From Thermoanaerobaculia bacterium (lineage in GTDB: Bacteria > Acidobacteriota > Thermoanaerobaculia > Multivoradales > JAGPDF01), in contig JAGPDF010000017.1 of assembly GCA_018057705.1 (NCBI GenBank), positions 1-64,000 of the forward strand: a stretch of DNA of 64,000 bases, written 5' to 3'. A program made the translations under genes and the position numbers. Below, one piece after another: positions 8,430 through 15,629 of this stretch (position 1 is the stretch's first letter; every line of letters begins with the position of its first letter). Under the pieces are notes generated by a model. That model did no database searches and was not told the DNA's origin. It was given only the letters and a program-made list of their open reading frames with translations.

Positions 8430-9215
8430 TCAGCTTGCGGTTGACGCCTTAGCCCACACACTTTCGGGGAGCGGCGCACCGAGTGCGTCGGCGGCGCTCT
8501 GCGACAGCCTCTCGACGAGCTCCGGGTCGTCGACCAGGCGATCTTCCTCGAACTTGAGCGTCGTAATCCCGGCGCGGGTCAGGAGCTGCGCGTCCACCCG
8601 GAGATAGACGCGGTAGAGGTCGAGCTGCGCCTGCTCGGGCGAGACAGAGCGTTCGAAGAAGAGTCGGTTCAGGACGCGGAGATTCAGCGTTCGGGACGCG
8701 AGCGACGGCGGCGTGTTCATCGGGGTCTCCTCCTCCGGCAGCGCCAAGGGGCGGAACGGAGCGACCGCGAGTGAAGTCGCCTTGGCTCGCGATGGCGATG
8801 GCATGGGCTCTGACGCCGAGGTGCGTGGCGCGACCTCGGGATCGGCGTCTTCGTTCGCCTCCAGGGTAGGTCCGATGGGAGGAACGGCGGCGGGCCGCGC
8901 AGGTGCGCCGCGAAGGAAGGCGCCGAACGTCCTGCGTTCGTCATCGTCGATCGTCCCGGCAGAGCGCAGGTATTCCGCCATCGACAGCCGCCGTTCGACG
9001 ACGAGGTCTGCCGCCAGGAGGTCGCCGAAGGCGCGGTCGCGCGACTCCGGAGTGAGACCGAGCTGCGCGCCGATCTGGGCGACCGAGTGTCTGCCGGAGA
9101 GCGAGAACAGCACCGCCCAGGCGCTGCTCGGAAGCCGGAGATTGGCAGGCAGCTCCTCGGGACGCAGAGCGAGCTGGTAGACGGCGCTCGCGAGAATGTG
9201 GCCGGGGACGCTCAA
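8430..9215 (-). CDS. Unrecognised protein with winged-helix-like N-terminus in a signalling operon
   Basis: 261 residues, not recognised as a named family. Residues about 25-75 look like a winged helix (S-V-A-Q-I-G-A-Q-L-G-L-T as helix-turn-helix, then L-L-A-A-D-L-V-V wing). A proline/alanine-rich linker spans about 105-165. A helical C-terminal half (about 170-255) begins R-T-L-N-L-R-V-L-N-R-L-F-F. It has no signal peptide or membrane segment. Its start overlaps the stop of the CheX-like gene by four bases, so it is the last gene of the five-gene operon. A role as an output or regulatory protein is inferred from position only. Confidence 0.75.
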   Translation of the reverse strand: MSVPGHILASAVYQLALRPEELPANLRLPSSAWAVLFSLSGRHSVAQIGAQLGLTPESRDRAFGDLLAADLVVERRLSMAEYLRSAGTIDDDERRTFGAFLRGAPARPAAVPPIGPTLEANEDADPEVAPRTSASEPMPSPSRAKATSLAVAPFRPLALPEEETPMNTPPSLASRTLNLRVLNRLFFERSVSPEQAQLDLYRVYLRVDAQLLTRAGITTLKFEEDRLVDDPELVERLSQSAADALGAPLPESVWAKASTAS

Positions 9216-9676
9216 GCCGCGCCCCGCTGGTCAGCGGACAGCGCAATGACGAGGAGCGTCGAGGCCCCTCGCCAGCGAATCGGCAGGACGAAGCTCGTCG
9301 GCGGAAGTTGCAGCAGGGGCAAGTCGGCCGGACCGAGCGATGCCGGTACGGAGATCTCCCACTCGCCGGCAAAGGCCCGACTGGCATTGCCCGAGAGGAT
9401 GTTCGACAGCTCCCTGCACATGTCGTTCAGGGTCCGTTCGGAGACTTCCGACTCGCCGTGCGCCTCGAGCAGCCCTGCGAGCATGGCCACCGGAGACGTC
9501 AGGTACAGGCAACCCTCGTAGATGCCGCGGATGCGCACCAGACTCGCGTAGTCGAGCAGCGCCGGATCGCCGAACTGCAAGTAGGGCGGATCGACCGTCG
9601 GCGGCTCGTCCGGGGCGAGCTTGGCGAAGAAGTCCAACGTGATCTGCTTGAAGAGGTGAAACTGCTCTGCGTCCAT
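9212..9676 (-). CDS. CheX/CheC-like chemotaxis phosphatase
   Basis: 154 residues with the CheX/CheC layout. A central segment contains E-L-S-N-I-L-S-G-N-A (about residues 88-97), matching the CheX pattern E-L-x-N-x-x-x-G-N in which the Glu and Asn attack the CheY aspartyl phosphate. Family knowledge: CheX dephosphorylates CheY-P. Its operon contains a CheY-like receiver and an HPt kinase, so it probably resets that receiver. It overlaps the next gene by four bases (ATGA-type). No other chemotaxis gene (receptor, CheW, CheR, CheB) is in the window. Confidence 0.75.
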   Translation of the reverse strand: MDAEQFHLFKQITLDFFAKLAPDEPPTVDPPYLQFGDPALLDYASLVRIRGIYEGCLYLTSPVAMLAGLLEAHGESEVSERTLNDMCRELSNILSGNASRAFAGEWEISVPASLGPADLPLLQLPPTSFVLPIRWRGASTLLVIALSADQRGAA

Positions 9677-9696
9677 GGTCTCTCGCTTCGCGAAGC

Positions 9697-10440
9697 TCAG
9701 ACGGGGCGGTGCCGGCGATCGAGCAGCACGGAGTGCTCGAGCAGGAGCGCCGGCAGCGTGTCGTCGAGGCTGTGAGTGGGTGGAGCGTCGGGTCGGACCC
9801 GGAGCAGCGGATCGTCGATCGACAATAGGTGGAAGAAGGCATCCCTGCCGGTCCGGGGTCCGGCGAGGGCGTGCCAGGGTCGACCGCGGGCAAGCCAGAT
9901 CTTGCCTGCGTCCCGCGTCGCCTCCACGGCAATCGAACAGGTCTTGCGGTCGGCGGAGAGGACCTGGAGAAGGCTCGCCAGGGAGACGCCGCGCAGCACC
10001 CCTCCCGTATGCGCCGCGAGCAGGTCGTCGACGCGCCGCAGGAGGTAGTGGACGTCCGGCGGCTTCTCCACGATGGCCTCGAAGTGGGGGAGAGGCGGAG
10101 AGAATCTCTGGGGTGTCGCGGTGAGGCCGAGAATCGGGGCGCCCGGCGCTGCGAGGCGAAGCTCGGCCACGAAATCGGCCTGCCGGTGAGCGCCGGGGAT
10201 CGAAGGATCGACCACCAGGAGCGCGGGTCGATGGTCGCGCGCCGCGCCGAGGGCCTCGTTCGCGGTCGCGACAGCCACCACTCGAAACCTGCCGTCGTGG
10301 AGTTCGAGGCTCGCTGACAGCATCTCCCTCACCAAGGGTTCCGGTTCGACGAGCAGGATCACGACCCTGACGGTGGACTCCGGCTCGCGCGGGCCCACAG
10401 GTGCGCGCTCGATCGGCGCCAAGGTGTCAGCTCCGATCAC
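9697..10440 (-). CDS. Response regulator: receiver domain fused to DUF4388
   Basis: 247 residues. Residues about 25-145 form a receiver domain with the hydrophobic strand V-V-I-L-L-V, the phospho-acceptor region L-L-V-V-D-P-S-I-P-G, and a late lysine in E-K-P. The second half (about 148-240) reads L-R-G-V-S-L-A-S-L-L-Q-V-L, the opening of DUF4388 (PatA-type), common in myxobacterial and acidobacterial regulators and thought to mediate protein contacts. It has no DNA-binding domain. The gene overlaps the upstream CheY-like gene by 14 bases, indicating tight co-translation. Confidence 0.8.
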   Translation of the reverse strand: MIGADTLAPIERAPVGPREPESTVRVVILLVEPEPLVREMLSASLELHDGRFRVVAVATANEALGAARDHRPALLVVDPSIPGAHRQADFVAELRLAAPGAPILGLTATPQRFSPPLPHFEAIVEKPPDVHYLLRRVDDLLAAHTGGVLRGVSLASLLQVLSADRKTCSIAVEATRDAGKIWLARGRPWHALAGPRTGRDAFFHLLSIDDPLLRVRPDAPPTHSLDDTLPALLLEHSVLLDRRHRPV

Positions 10441-10804
10441 GGCGCGAGTGCTCCGCGATCAATCGGATGGCGTCGACCACCTCGTCGGCAGTGAACGGCT
10501 TGGTGAGGAATCCGCAGGCGCCGCGGCGAACCGCCTCGATCGCGTCACGATGGGAGTTCAGAGCCGAGATGACGAGGATCGTCGCCGTGGGCTCGAGGTC
10601 GCGAATTGCGGCAATGGCACCCAGGCCGTCGAGTCGCGGCATCGTCAGGTCCATCGTCACGAGCTCGGGCCGATGTTCACGGAAGAGGGCAAGCGCCTCG
10701 GCGCCGTCCTCGGCGAAGAGGACCTGCCCGATATCCTCGCTCTCGAGGCTGCGGGCGATCGCGTTGCGCATCACCAGGGAATCGTCGACGACGAGGAGCC
10801 TCAT
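10427..10804 (-). CDS. CheY-like single-domain response regulator
   Basis: 125 residues, a stand-alone receiver: acidic pair D7-D8 in L-L-V-V-D-D-S, phospho-acceptor Asp52 in V-T-M-D-L-T-M-P, the Ser/Thr position in I-L-V-I-S-A, and Lys near residue 103 in F-L-T-K-P-F. The ATG at 10804 overlaps the stop of the kinase gene as ATGA, so kinase and regulator are translationally coupled and presumably a cognate pair. As CheY-like proteins act by binding targets, the output is likely another operon product or a motility complex not in this window. Confidence 0.9.
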   Translation of the reverse strand: MRLLVVDDSLVMRNAIARSLESEDIGQVLFAEDGAEALALFREHRPELVTMDLTMPRLDGLGAIAAIRDLEPTATILVISALNSHRDAIEAVRRGACGFLTKPFTADEVVDAIRLIAEHSRRDRS

Positions 10805-12648
10805 CGCGCGCCGGCCTCGACGAGCGTGGGGAGGAGGATCTGGAAGGCGCAGAAGTGCCCGTATTCCGAGTGCACGGAGATCGAGCCGCCGGCCTCGGCG
10901 ACCCGGTTCCGAACGAGGTCGAGACCCACGCCTCTGCCGGCGTGGACGGTGGTTTGCTCCGCGGTCGAGAATCCCGGAAGAAAGAGGAGCTCTGCGAGCT
11001 CGGCCGGCGAGGGGTCCGGCAGGCTGCCGGACTCCGCTCGCCGCCGCAGGCGATCCCAGTCGATACCGCGGCCATCGTCCTGGAAGATCCACTCGGCCCA
11101 GCCCTCGTCGTGCTCGCGAACCGCGAGCTGCAGTGTCGCGACCGGGGGCTTGCCGTGGCGAACCCGCTCCTCCGCCGGCTCGACGCCGTGGATCATGGCG
11201 TTGCGGGCGAGTTGCACGAGCACATCCCGCATGAGTCCGGTCCAGCGCGCGGGAAGGTCGGTCTCGCGAGCTCTCGACACGAAGCGCGCCGGGCGATCGA
11301 GCTCGGCAGCGAGCTCTCCCACCAGGCGGGCGATGCCGGACAACAGACCGACTTCGGCGGTGGCGCGAGTTGGCTCGCCGGCCGAACCGGAGAGCGTCCG
11401 GAAGTGAGACATCACCTCACGAGTCTCGACCAACAGGGCTCCCAGCAGGTCGATTCGATTCTCCGCCGCAATGAGCGCCTCCTGGTCGGCGGTCCCGCGG
11501 CGAATCGAGTCGAGGGCGTCCTCGAGGGCGTGGAGCTCGCGTTGCGCCGGTGAGAATCGAGCCAGCCCGGCCTCCCCTTTGAGCGCGTGCACCTCGCGAA
11601 AGGCGGCGTCGACCTCGCTCGGGATCGGAGCCTGAAGCCGCCAGGTCTCGATGCCGCGCCCCAGGGCCTCGCGCATGCGCGCCATGCGCTCGACGAGCCC
11701 GGCGAGCGCCTCCGGCGCCACCTCCACGAGCGAGAGTGCCAGGCCGAGCCGGCGTTCCGATCGCTCGCGCTCGGTCGTGACGGCGCGCGCCAGCTCCTCC
11801 GCCCGGGTCACGTCTTCCACTCGAACCAGGATTGTCGGCGCGATGTCGGTCTGCTTGCCGCGGGTGAAGCGAAAGGCCAGGACTCGCGGCTCGCCGGTGG
11901 TCGGGAGGCGGGCTTCGACGCGCGCCAGCGGGTTGATCCGGGCCACCAGAGACTCGATCACGTTTGGGTCGAAAAGCGTCGTGAGGAACCCCTGGGCGAG
12001 CTCGCACCGTTCAGCCTCGAGAAAGTCGCCGAGCAGGTCGGCGAACCTGCGGCCGGCGATTCGCTGCGTGCCGAAGATCGACTCGACGGAGCGCGAGTAC
12101 TCACCCAGCACGATCTGGTCACGGCCCACGAGGAGCAATCCGTCGCGGATCGTGTCCAGGATCTGGCTCATCTGCGCGTTGCGCAGGATCGTCAGCTTCG
12201 AGTCGGCGACGAGTAGGGTCTCGAAATCGACCAGTCGCGCCCCGAGCCCGAATGGCGAGGGTCCCTCGAAGGTCACCACCAGCGGCTCGTACACCAGATC
12301 CGGGTGGCGATCGAGCCCGAACCGCACGGCCTCCTCGATGCCGATCGGCGCCGGGAGCAGAAGGGCTCCGCCTCTCTCTTCGAAGCGCTCCATCATGAGG
12401 CGAATCGGGCGTGGCAGGTAGAGATCGCGGCCACAGTACCGGCCGATCGTCTCGAGGAAATAGCGCCGCGAGACCGCCGAGCGCACGATTCCCTGTTCGG
12501 TCAGCAGGACTCCGGGCAGCTCCGGGCGATCATGAAAGAGCTCGGCGAGTCCCTTGCCCCGGGAATCGAGATCCAGGGCAGCCTCGAATCCCGGCAGGTC
12601 GCCGATCGACGAGGACGGTGAGATGGATCGGAGTGAGCGTTGCGTCAC
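10801..12648 (-). CDS. CheA-like HPt/HATPase histidine kinase with PAS domain
   Basis: 615 residues with an unusual order. An N-terminal region (about 30-115) resembles a CBS-type module. A PAS-like domain follows at about 160-285. An HPt helix has phosphorylatable His354 (E-V-H-A-L-K-G-E-A-G). The HATPase domain has its N box at Asn483 (L-A-R-N-A-M-I-H-G), G1 box D-D-G-R-G-I-D at 524-530 and G2 box G-R-G-V-G-L at 571-576. The HPt comes after the sensor rather than first, and there is no DHp-type dimerisation motif and no CheW-like P5 domain. It therefore resembles CheA but cannot dock to a receptor array in the usual way. The start is GTG with AGGA upstream. Confidence 0.85.
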   Translation of the reverse strand: MTQRSLRSISPSSSIGDLPGFEAALDLDSRGKGLAELFHDRPELPGVLLTEQGIVRSAVSRRYFLETIGRYCGRDLYLPRPIRLMMERFEERGGALLLPAPIGIEEAVRFGLDRHPDLVYEPLVVTFEGPSPFGLGARLVDFETLLVADSKLTILRNAQMSQILDTIRDGLLLVGRDQIVLGEYSRSVESIFGTQRIAGRRFADLLGDFLEAERCELAQGFLTTLFDPNVIESLVARINPLARVEARLPTTGEPRVLAFRFTRGKQTDIAPTILVRVEDVTRAEELARAVTTERERSERRLGLALSLVEVAPEALAGLVERMARMREALGRGIETWRLQAPIPSEVDAAFREVHALKGEAGLARFSPAQRELHALEDALDSIRRGTADQEALIAAENRIDLLGALLVETREVMSHFRTLSGSAGEPTRATAEVGLLSGIARLVGELAAELDRPARFVSRARETDLPARWTGLMRDVLVQLARNAMIHGVEPAEERVRHGKPPVATLQLAVREHDEGWAEWIFQDDGRGIDWDRLRRRAESGSLPDPSPAELAELLFLPGFSTAEQTTVHAGRGVGLDLVRNRVAEAGGSISVHSEYGHFCAFQILLPTLVEAGAR

Positions 12649-12933
12649 GGGGTGTCCTGGAGGTCGCGAGAGAGGCGGCCGGCGAGAGGCAATCTACTGT
12701 CCGGGAGCAAAGACCGCGTGTCGAGAGTGTGACGGAGCCCGACCAGCAACCGGCCGCGAGTGCCCGTCGGGCGTTGCGGCGCGCGAGATTGCCGAGATCG
12801 AGAGCGCGAGCGCCGCCAGGGGAACCCCCACGGACGCCCCGGTCCAGGCCCAGCGCCCGCCTTTGGCTCGGCTGGCGGCTCCCTTGCCCCACCGTTTGTG
12901 GCAGCATGGAGACCTTCCGACGCGAGGTTCCCG

Positions 12934-14169
12934 ATGCCCTTCACCGCCTCCGACTGCCAGCGCGCCCGACTCGAGTTTCCCGCCCTCGCCCGACGCCAGG
13001 GCGAGCTCCCGATCGCCTACCTCGACGGACCGGCGGGGTCGCAGGTGCCGACGCCGGTCATCGACGCCATCGCCGGCTACTATCGTGAGTCGAACGCCAA
13101 CACCCACGGGCAGTTCGCGACTTCGCAGCGCTCCGACGAGCTGGTGCACCTCGTGCGCGAGAAGGCGGCCTCCTTCCTCGGTGCCGCGGACTGGCGGACG
13201 ATCTCCTTCGGCGCCAACATGACGACGCTCACCTTCGCGCTCGCCCATGCCGTGGCGCGAGCCTGTTCGCCCGGCGACGAGATCGTCATCACCCAGCTCG
13301 ATCACGAGGCCAATCGCGGCCCCTGGCTGGGGCTCGCCGAACGCGGTCTGGTGATCCGCGAAATTGCGCTGCGGCCCGACGGCACGCTCGATGCCGAGAG
13401 CCTCGCCGCCGAGATCGGACCGCGCACGCGACTGGTCGCGATGGGGCTCGCCTCGAACGCCCTCGGCACGGTCAACGACGTGGCGCTGGCCCGCGAGCTG
13501 ACGCGCGCCGTGGGCGCCTGGCTGCTCCTCGACGCGGTGCACTACGCCCCCCATTTCGCGGTCGACGTTGCCGCTCTCGATGCCGATTTCCTGCTCTGTT
13601 CGGCCTACAAGTTCTACGGTCCCCACATCGGCCTGCTCTACAGCCGGCCGGGTCTCCTCGACACTCTGGCGACCGACCGCCTGCGCACCCAGGACCCTGC
13701 GGGTCCGTTCCGGATCGAGACCGGAACGTTGCATCACGCGGCGCTCGTCGGCGTCGGAGCGGCGATCGATTTTCTGGCGTCCTGGGGCCGTGGTGACGAT
13801 CTGCGCCAGCAGCTGGTCGACGCCATGAGCGGCATCGGGGAGTGGGAAGGGGCCCTCGCCCGGCGCTACTGGAGCGCGGTCCGGGCGATCCCGGGAGTCA
13901 CCGTGCACGGTCCGGACTTCGGCGCTTTTCGCCGCGCGCCGACGGTCTCGATCACGCTCGGTGGCGCGACGGCCGAGGCCGTGGCGCGCCGGCTCGCCGA
14001 GCGGGCGATCCAGGTGTGGGACGGTGATTTCTACGCCGTGCGCGCTGTCGAAGTGCTCGGTCTTGCCGCCGTCGGCGGTCTCCTGCGCACCGGTTTTCTG
14101 CTCTACAACACCCCGGAAGAGGTCGACCGCCTGCTGACCGGCCTGGCCGAGGTCGCGGCGACAGCCTAG
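12934..14169 (+). CDS. Cysteine-desulfurase-like class V aminotransferase (VC1184 subfamily)
   Basis: 411 residues, a fold-type I PLP enzyme. The opening F-P-A-L-A-R-R-Q then Y-L-D-G-P-A-G-S-Q-V-P, the S-N-A-N-T-H-G block and L-D-H-E-A-N-R-G-P-W are typical of the VC1184-like cysteine-desulfurase family. The PLP lysine is in S-A-Y-K-F-Y-G-P-H, preceded by D-A-V-H-Y-A. The exact substrate is not established for this subfamily. The ATG at 12934 has GAGG at the right distance. Its TAG stop shares CTAG (14166-14169) with the stop of the convergent methyltransferase-like gene. The 285 bases upstream hold no convincing gene. Confidence 0.88.
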   Translation: MPFTASDCQRARLEFPALARRQGELPIAYLDGPAGSQVPTPVIDAIAGYYRESNANTHGQFATSQRSDELVHLVREKAASFLGAADWRTISFGANMTTLTFALAHAVARACSPGDEIVITQLDHEANRGPWLGLAERGLVIREIALRPDGTLDAESLAAEIGPRTRLVAMGLASNALGTVNDVALARELTRAVGAWLLLDAVHYAPHFAVDVAALDADFLLCSAYKFYGPHIGLLYSRPGLLDTLATDRLRTQDPAGPFRIETGTLHHAALVGVGAAIDFLASWGRGDDLRQQLVDAMSGIGEWEGALARRYWSAVRAIPGVTVHGPDFGAFRRAPTVSITLGGATAEAVARRLAERAIQVWDGDFYAVRAVEVLGLAAVGGLLRTGFLLYNTPEEVDRLLTGLAEVAATA

Positions 14170-14909
14170 GCGGTCTTGCGCCGCCCCGGCACCATGTAGG
14201 GAACCTCCGCCTGAAAGCGGCGAAAGCTCTCGCCGTGGCGGCGCAGGTAGCGGCGCTCCTTGAGCCGCGGGCCGACGACGCAGTAGGTCGTCCACAGGAG
14301 AGCGAGCGCCATCCGGTCGGGTGTCCAGACCGGGCCGGTCCAGAGGGTCAGGGCGAAGCCGAGATAGACCGGCTGCCGCGTCCACCGGTAGAGACCGCCG
14401 GTGGGAAACGAACCGTAGACCGGCTTCTCGCCCCGCCACACTGCCGTCCAACCCAGCGAACCGGTCTGCAGCGGGAACCCGGCATCGTAGAGGGCCTTCA
14501 ACAGGAAGATCCAGCTCGCCGCGTAGAGGCCGTTGCTCACGAGGGCTGCCGCGCCGTGCGGTTCCCACCAGACGATGCCGGAGGGCGACCAGAGGAGGAA
14601 CGTCAGGGCGATCTGGACCGCGGCGATGGCGGCGAAGGTCGTGGTCGAAAGCGCCCCACCGAGCCCGCCCGGGGCGAGGCGAGCAAGGAGCGCCCCACCG
14701 CGCCGGCCGAGGAGGAAGGAGTGCAGGATCGGGAACTGGAAGATCAGCAGGGCGTTCGCCAGCCAGGCGGCGGCGCCGTGCGCAGTGCCGATGGAGAACC
14801 GCATGCCCTGATGGAGATTCAGTACCATCGCGCCGACGCCGGCCACGAAGATGCCGTGGGCGGCGAGGCCGTAGAGCGCGGCGATGAGCCGCCGCCGTCC
14901 CGGAGTCAT
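14166..14909 (-). CDS. Membrane methyltransferase of the ICMT/NnrU/MddA type
   Basis: 247 residues with about six hydrophobic segments. The end carries the isoprenylcysteine-methyltransferase-like signature: Y-R-W-T-R-Q-P-V-Y-L-G-F, then R-L-K-E-R-R-Y-L-R-R-H-G-E. The middle H-S-F-L-L-G-R-R and L-L-W-S-P-S are like methanethiol S-methyltransferase (MddA)/NnrU proteins. The reaction is inferred to be SAM-dependent methyl transfer in the membrane; substrate unknown. Its ATG at 14909 overlaps the YceI stop by one base, so both form a two-gene operon. Confidence 0.7.
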   Translation of the reverse strand: MTPGRRRLIAALYGLAAHGIFVAGVGAMVLNLHQGMRFSIGTAHGAAAWLANALLIFQFPILHSFLLGRRGGALLARLAPGGLGGALSTTTFAAIAAVQIALTFLLWSPSGIVWWEPHGAAALVSNGLYAASWIFLLKALYDAGFPLQTGSLGWTAVWRGEKPVYGSFPTGGLYRWTRQPVYLGFALTLWTGPVWTPDRMALALLWTTYCVVGPRLKERRYLRRHGESFRRFQAEVPYMVPGRRKTA

Positions 14910-15481
14910 CACTCCTCCCACGTGCCCTCGGCCCGCACCAGGATGTCGACCGTCTTGGCCGCGCGGGCAACGAGGAAGCTCGGGTCGTGAAGACCCCATT
15001 CGACATAGGGAATCGGGAACGCGAGCTCACCGCGCACCTTGCCATCGGCACTCTCGACCGTGGTCGAGATCGTCATCGGGTGGTCCGCGCCGTGCAGGCT
15101 CATGACCCCCACGATGCGCAGCTCGCTCTTGCCCGGGTCGGCGACCACTCCCTCGACACGGCGCGCCCGGAAGACGATCGTGGGGAAGCGGGCCGTCTCG
15201 AGCACCTCGGCGTGCATCGTCTCGTCGCGGTCCTCGTTCCCGGTCGCGGCACGGGTCGCATCCACGATGATCTCGCCGGAGGCCTCGCCGGACTCGGTAT
15301 CGAACCGGATCGTGCCCGAAGTCAGCACCATCGTCCCATGCACCTCGTGAAAGGTCGTGCCGAGCGTGAAAGTGACGGCGCTCGCGGCCGGGTCGAGCCG
15401 GACGGCGCGTTCCGCCGCCAGGGCCGGCAGCGCGACCGCCGCGCAGAGGATCAGGGTCAGCAGGTTGAGCAGGCGATGCAT
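14909..15481 (-). CDS. YceI-family periplasmic lipid-binding protein
   Basis: 190 residues with a signal peptide (about 1-23, cleaved after A-L-A-A). It has the YceI lipocalin-like pattern: L-D-P-A-A-S-A-V-T-F-T-L, G-T-M near residue 49, a central D-A-T-R-A-A-T-G-N-E-D-R-D, F-P-T-I-V-F-R-A, and the closing V-D-I-L-V-R-A-E-G. Family members bind polyisoprenoids in a beta-barrel pocket. Expected length and complete. The upstream AGGAGCTCCT palindrome contains the Shine-Dalgarno sequence and might limit translation. It lies next to a membrane methyltransferase-like gene, and both may act on an isoprenoid or lipid. Confidence 0.9.
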   Translation of the reverse strand: MHRLLNLLTLILCAAVALPALAAERAVRLDPAASAVTFTLGTTFHEVHGTMVLTSGTIRFDTESGEASGEIIVDATRAATGNEDRDETMHAEVLETARFPTIVFRARRVEGVVADPGKSELRIVGVMSLHGADHPMTISTTVESADGKVRGELAFPIPYVEWGLHDPSFLVARAAKTVDILVRAEGTWEE

Positions 15482-15629
15482 GGCAGGAGCTCCTGTCGGC
15501 GATGCCGAAATGGCGAATCGTCACCGGTCGGATCCGCATGCCGGTTCGATGCCATCGTGCCACCGCCGTATGACAGCCCCATGAACGGGGAGAAACCGGC
15601 GCCCGTCCCCCTGCCTTGCGGTCGCGCCC

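Noticed and set aside
12649-12933. Possible small minus-strand protein with a hydrophobic stretch (A-S-V-G-V-P-L-A-A-L-A-L-S)
   Set aside because: No start codon with a ribosome-binding site, no clear boundaries and no recognisable family; the 285-base gap is treated as non-coding.
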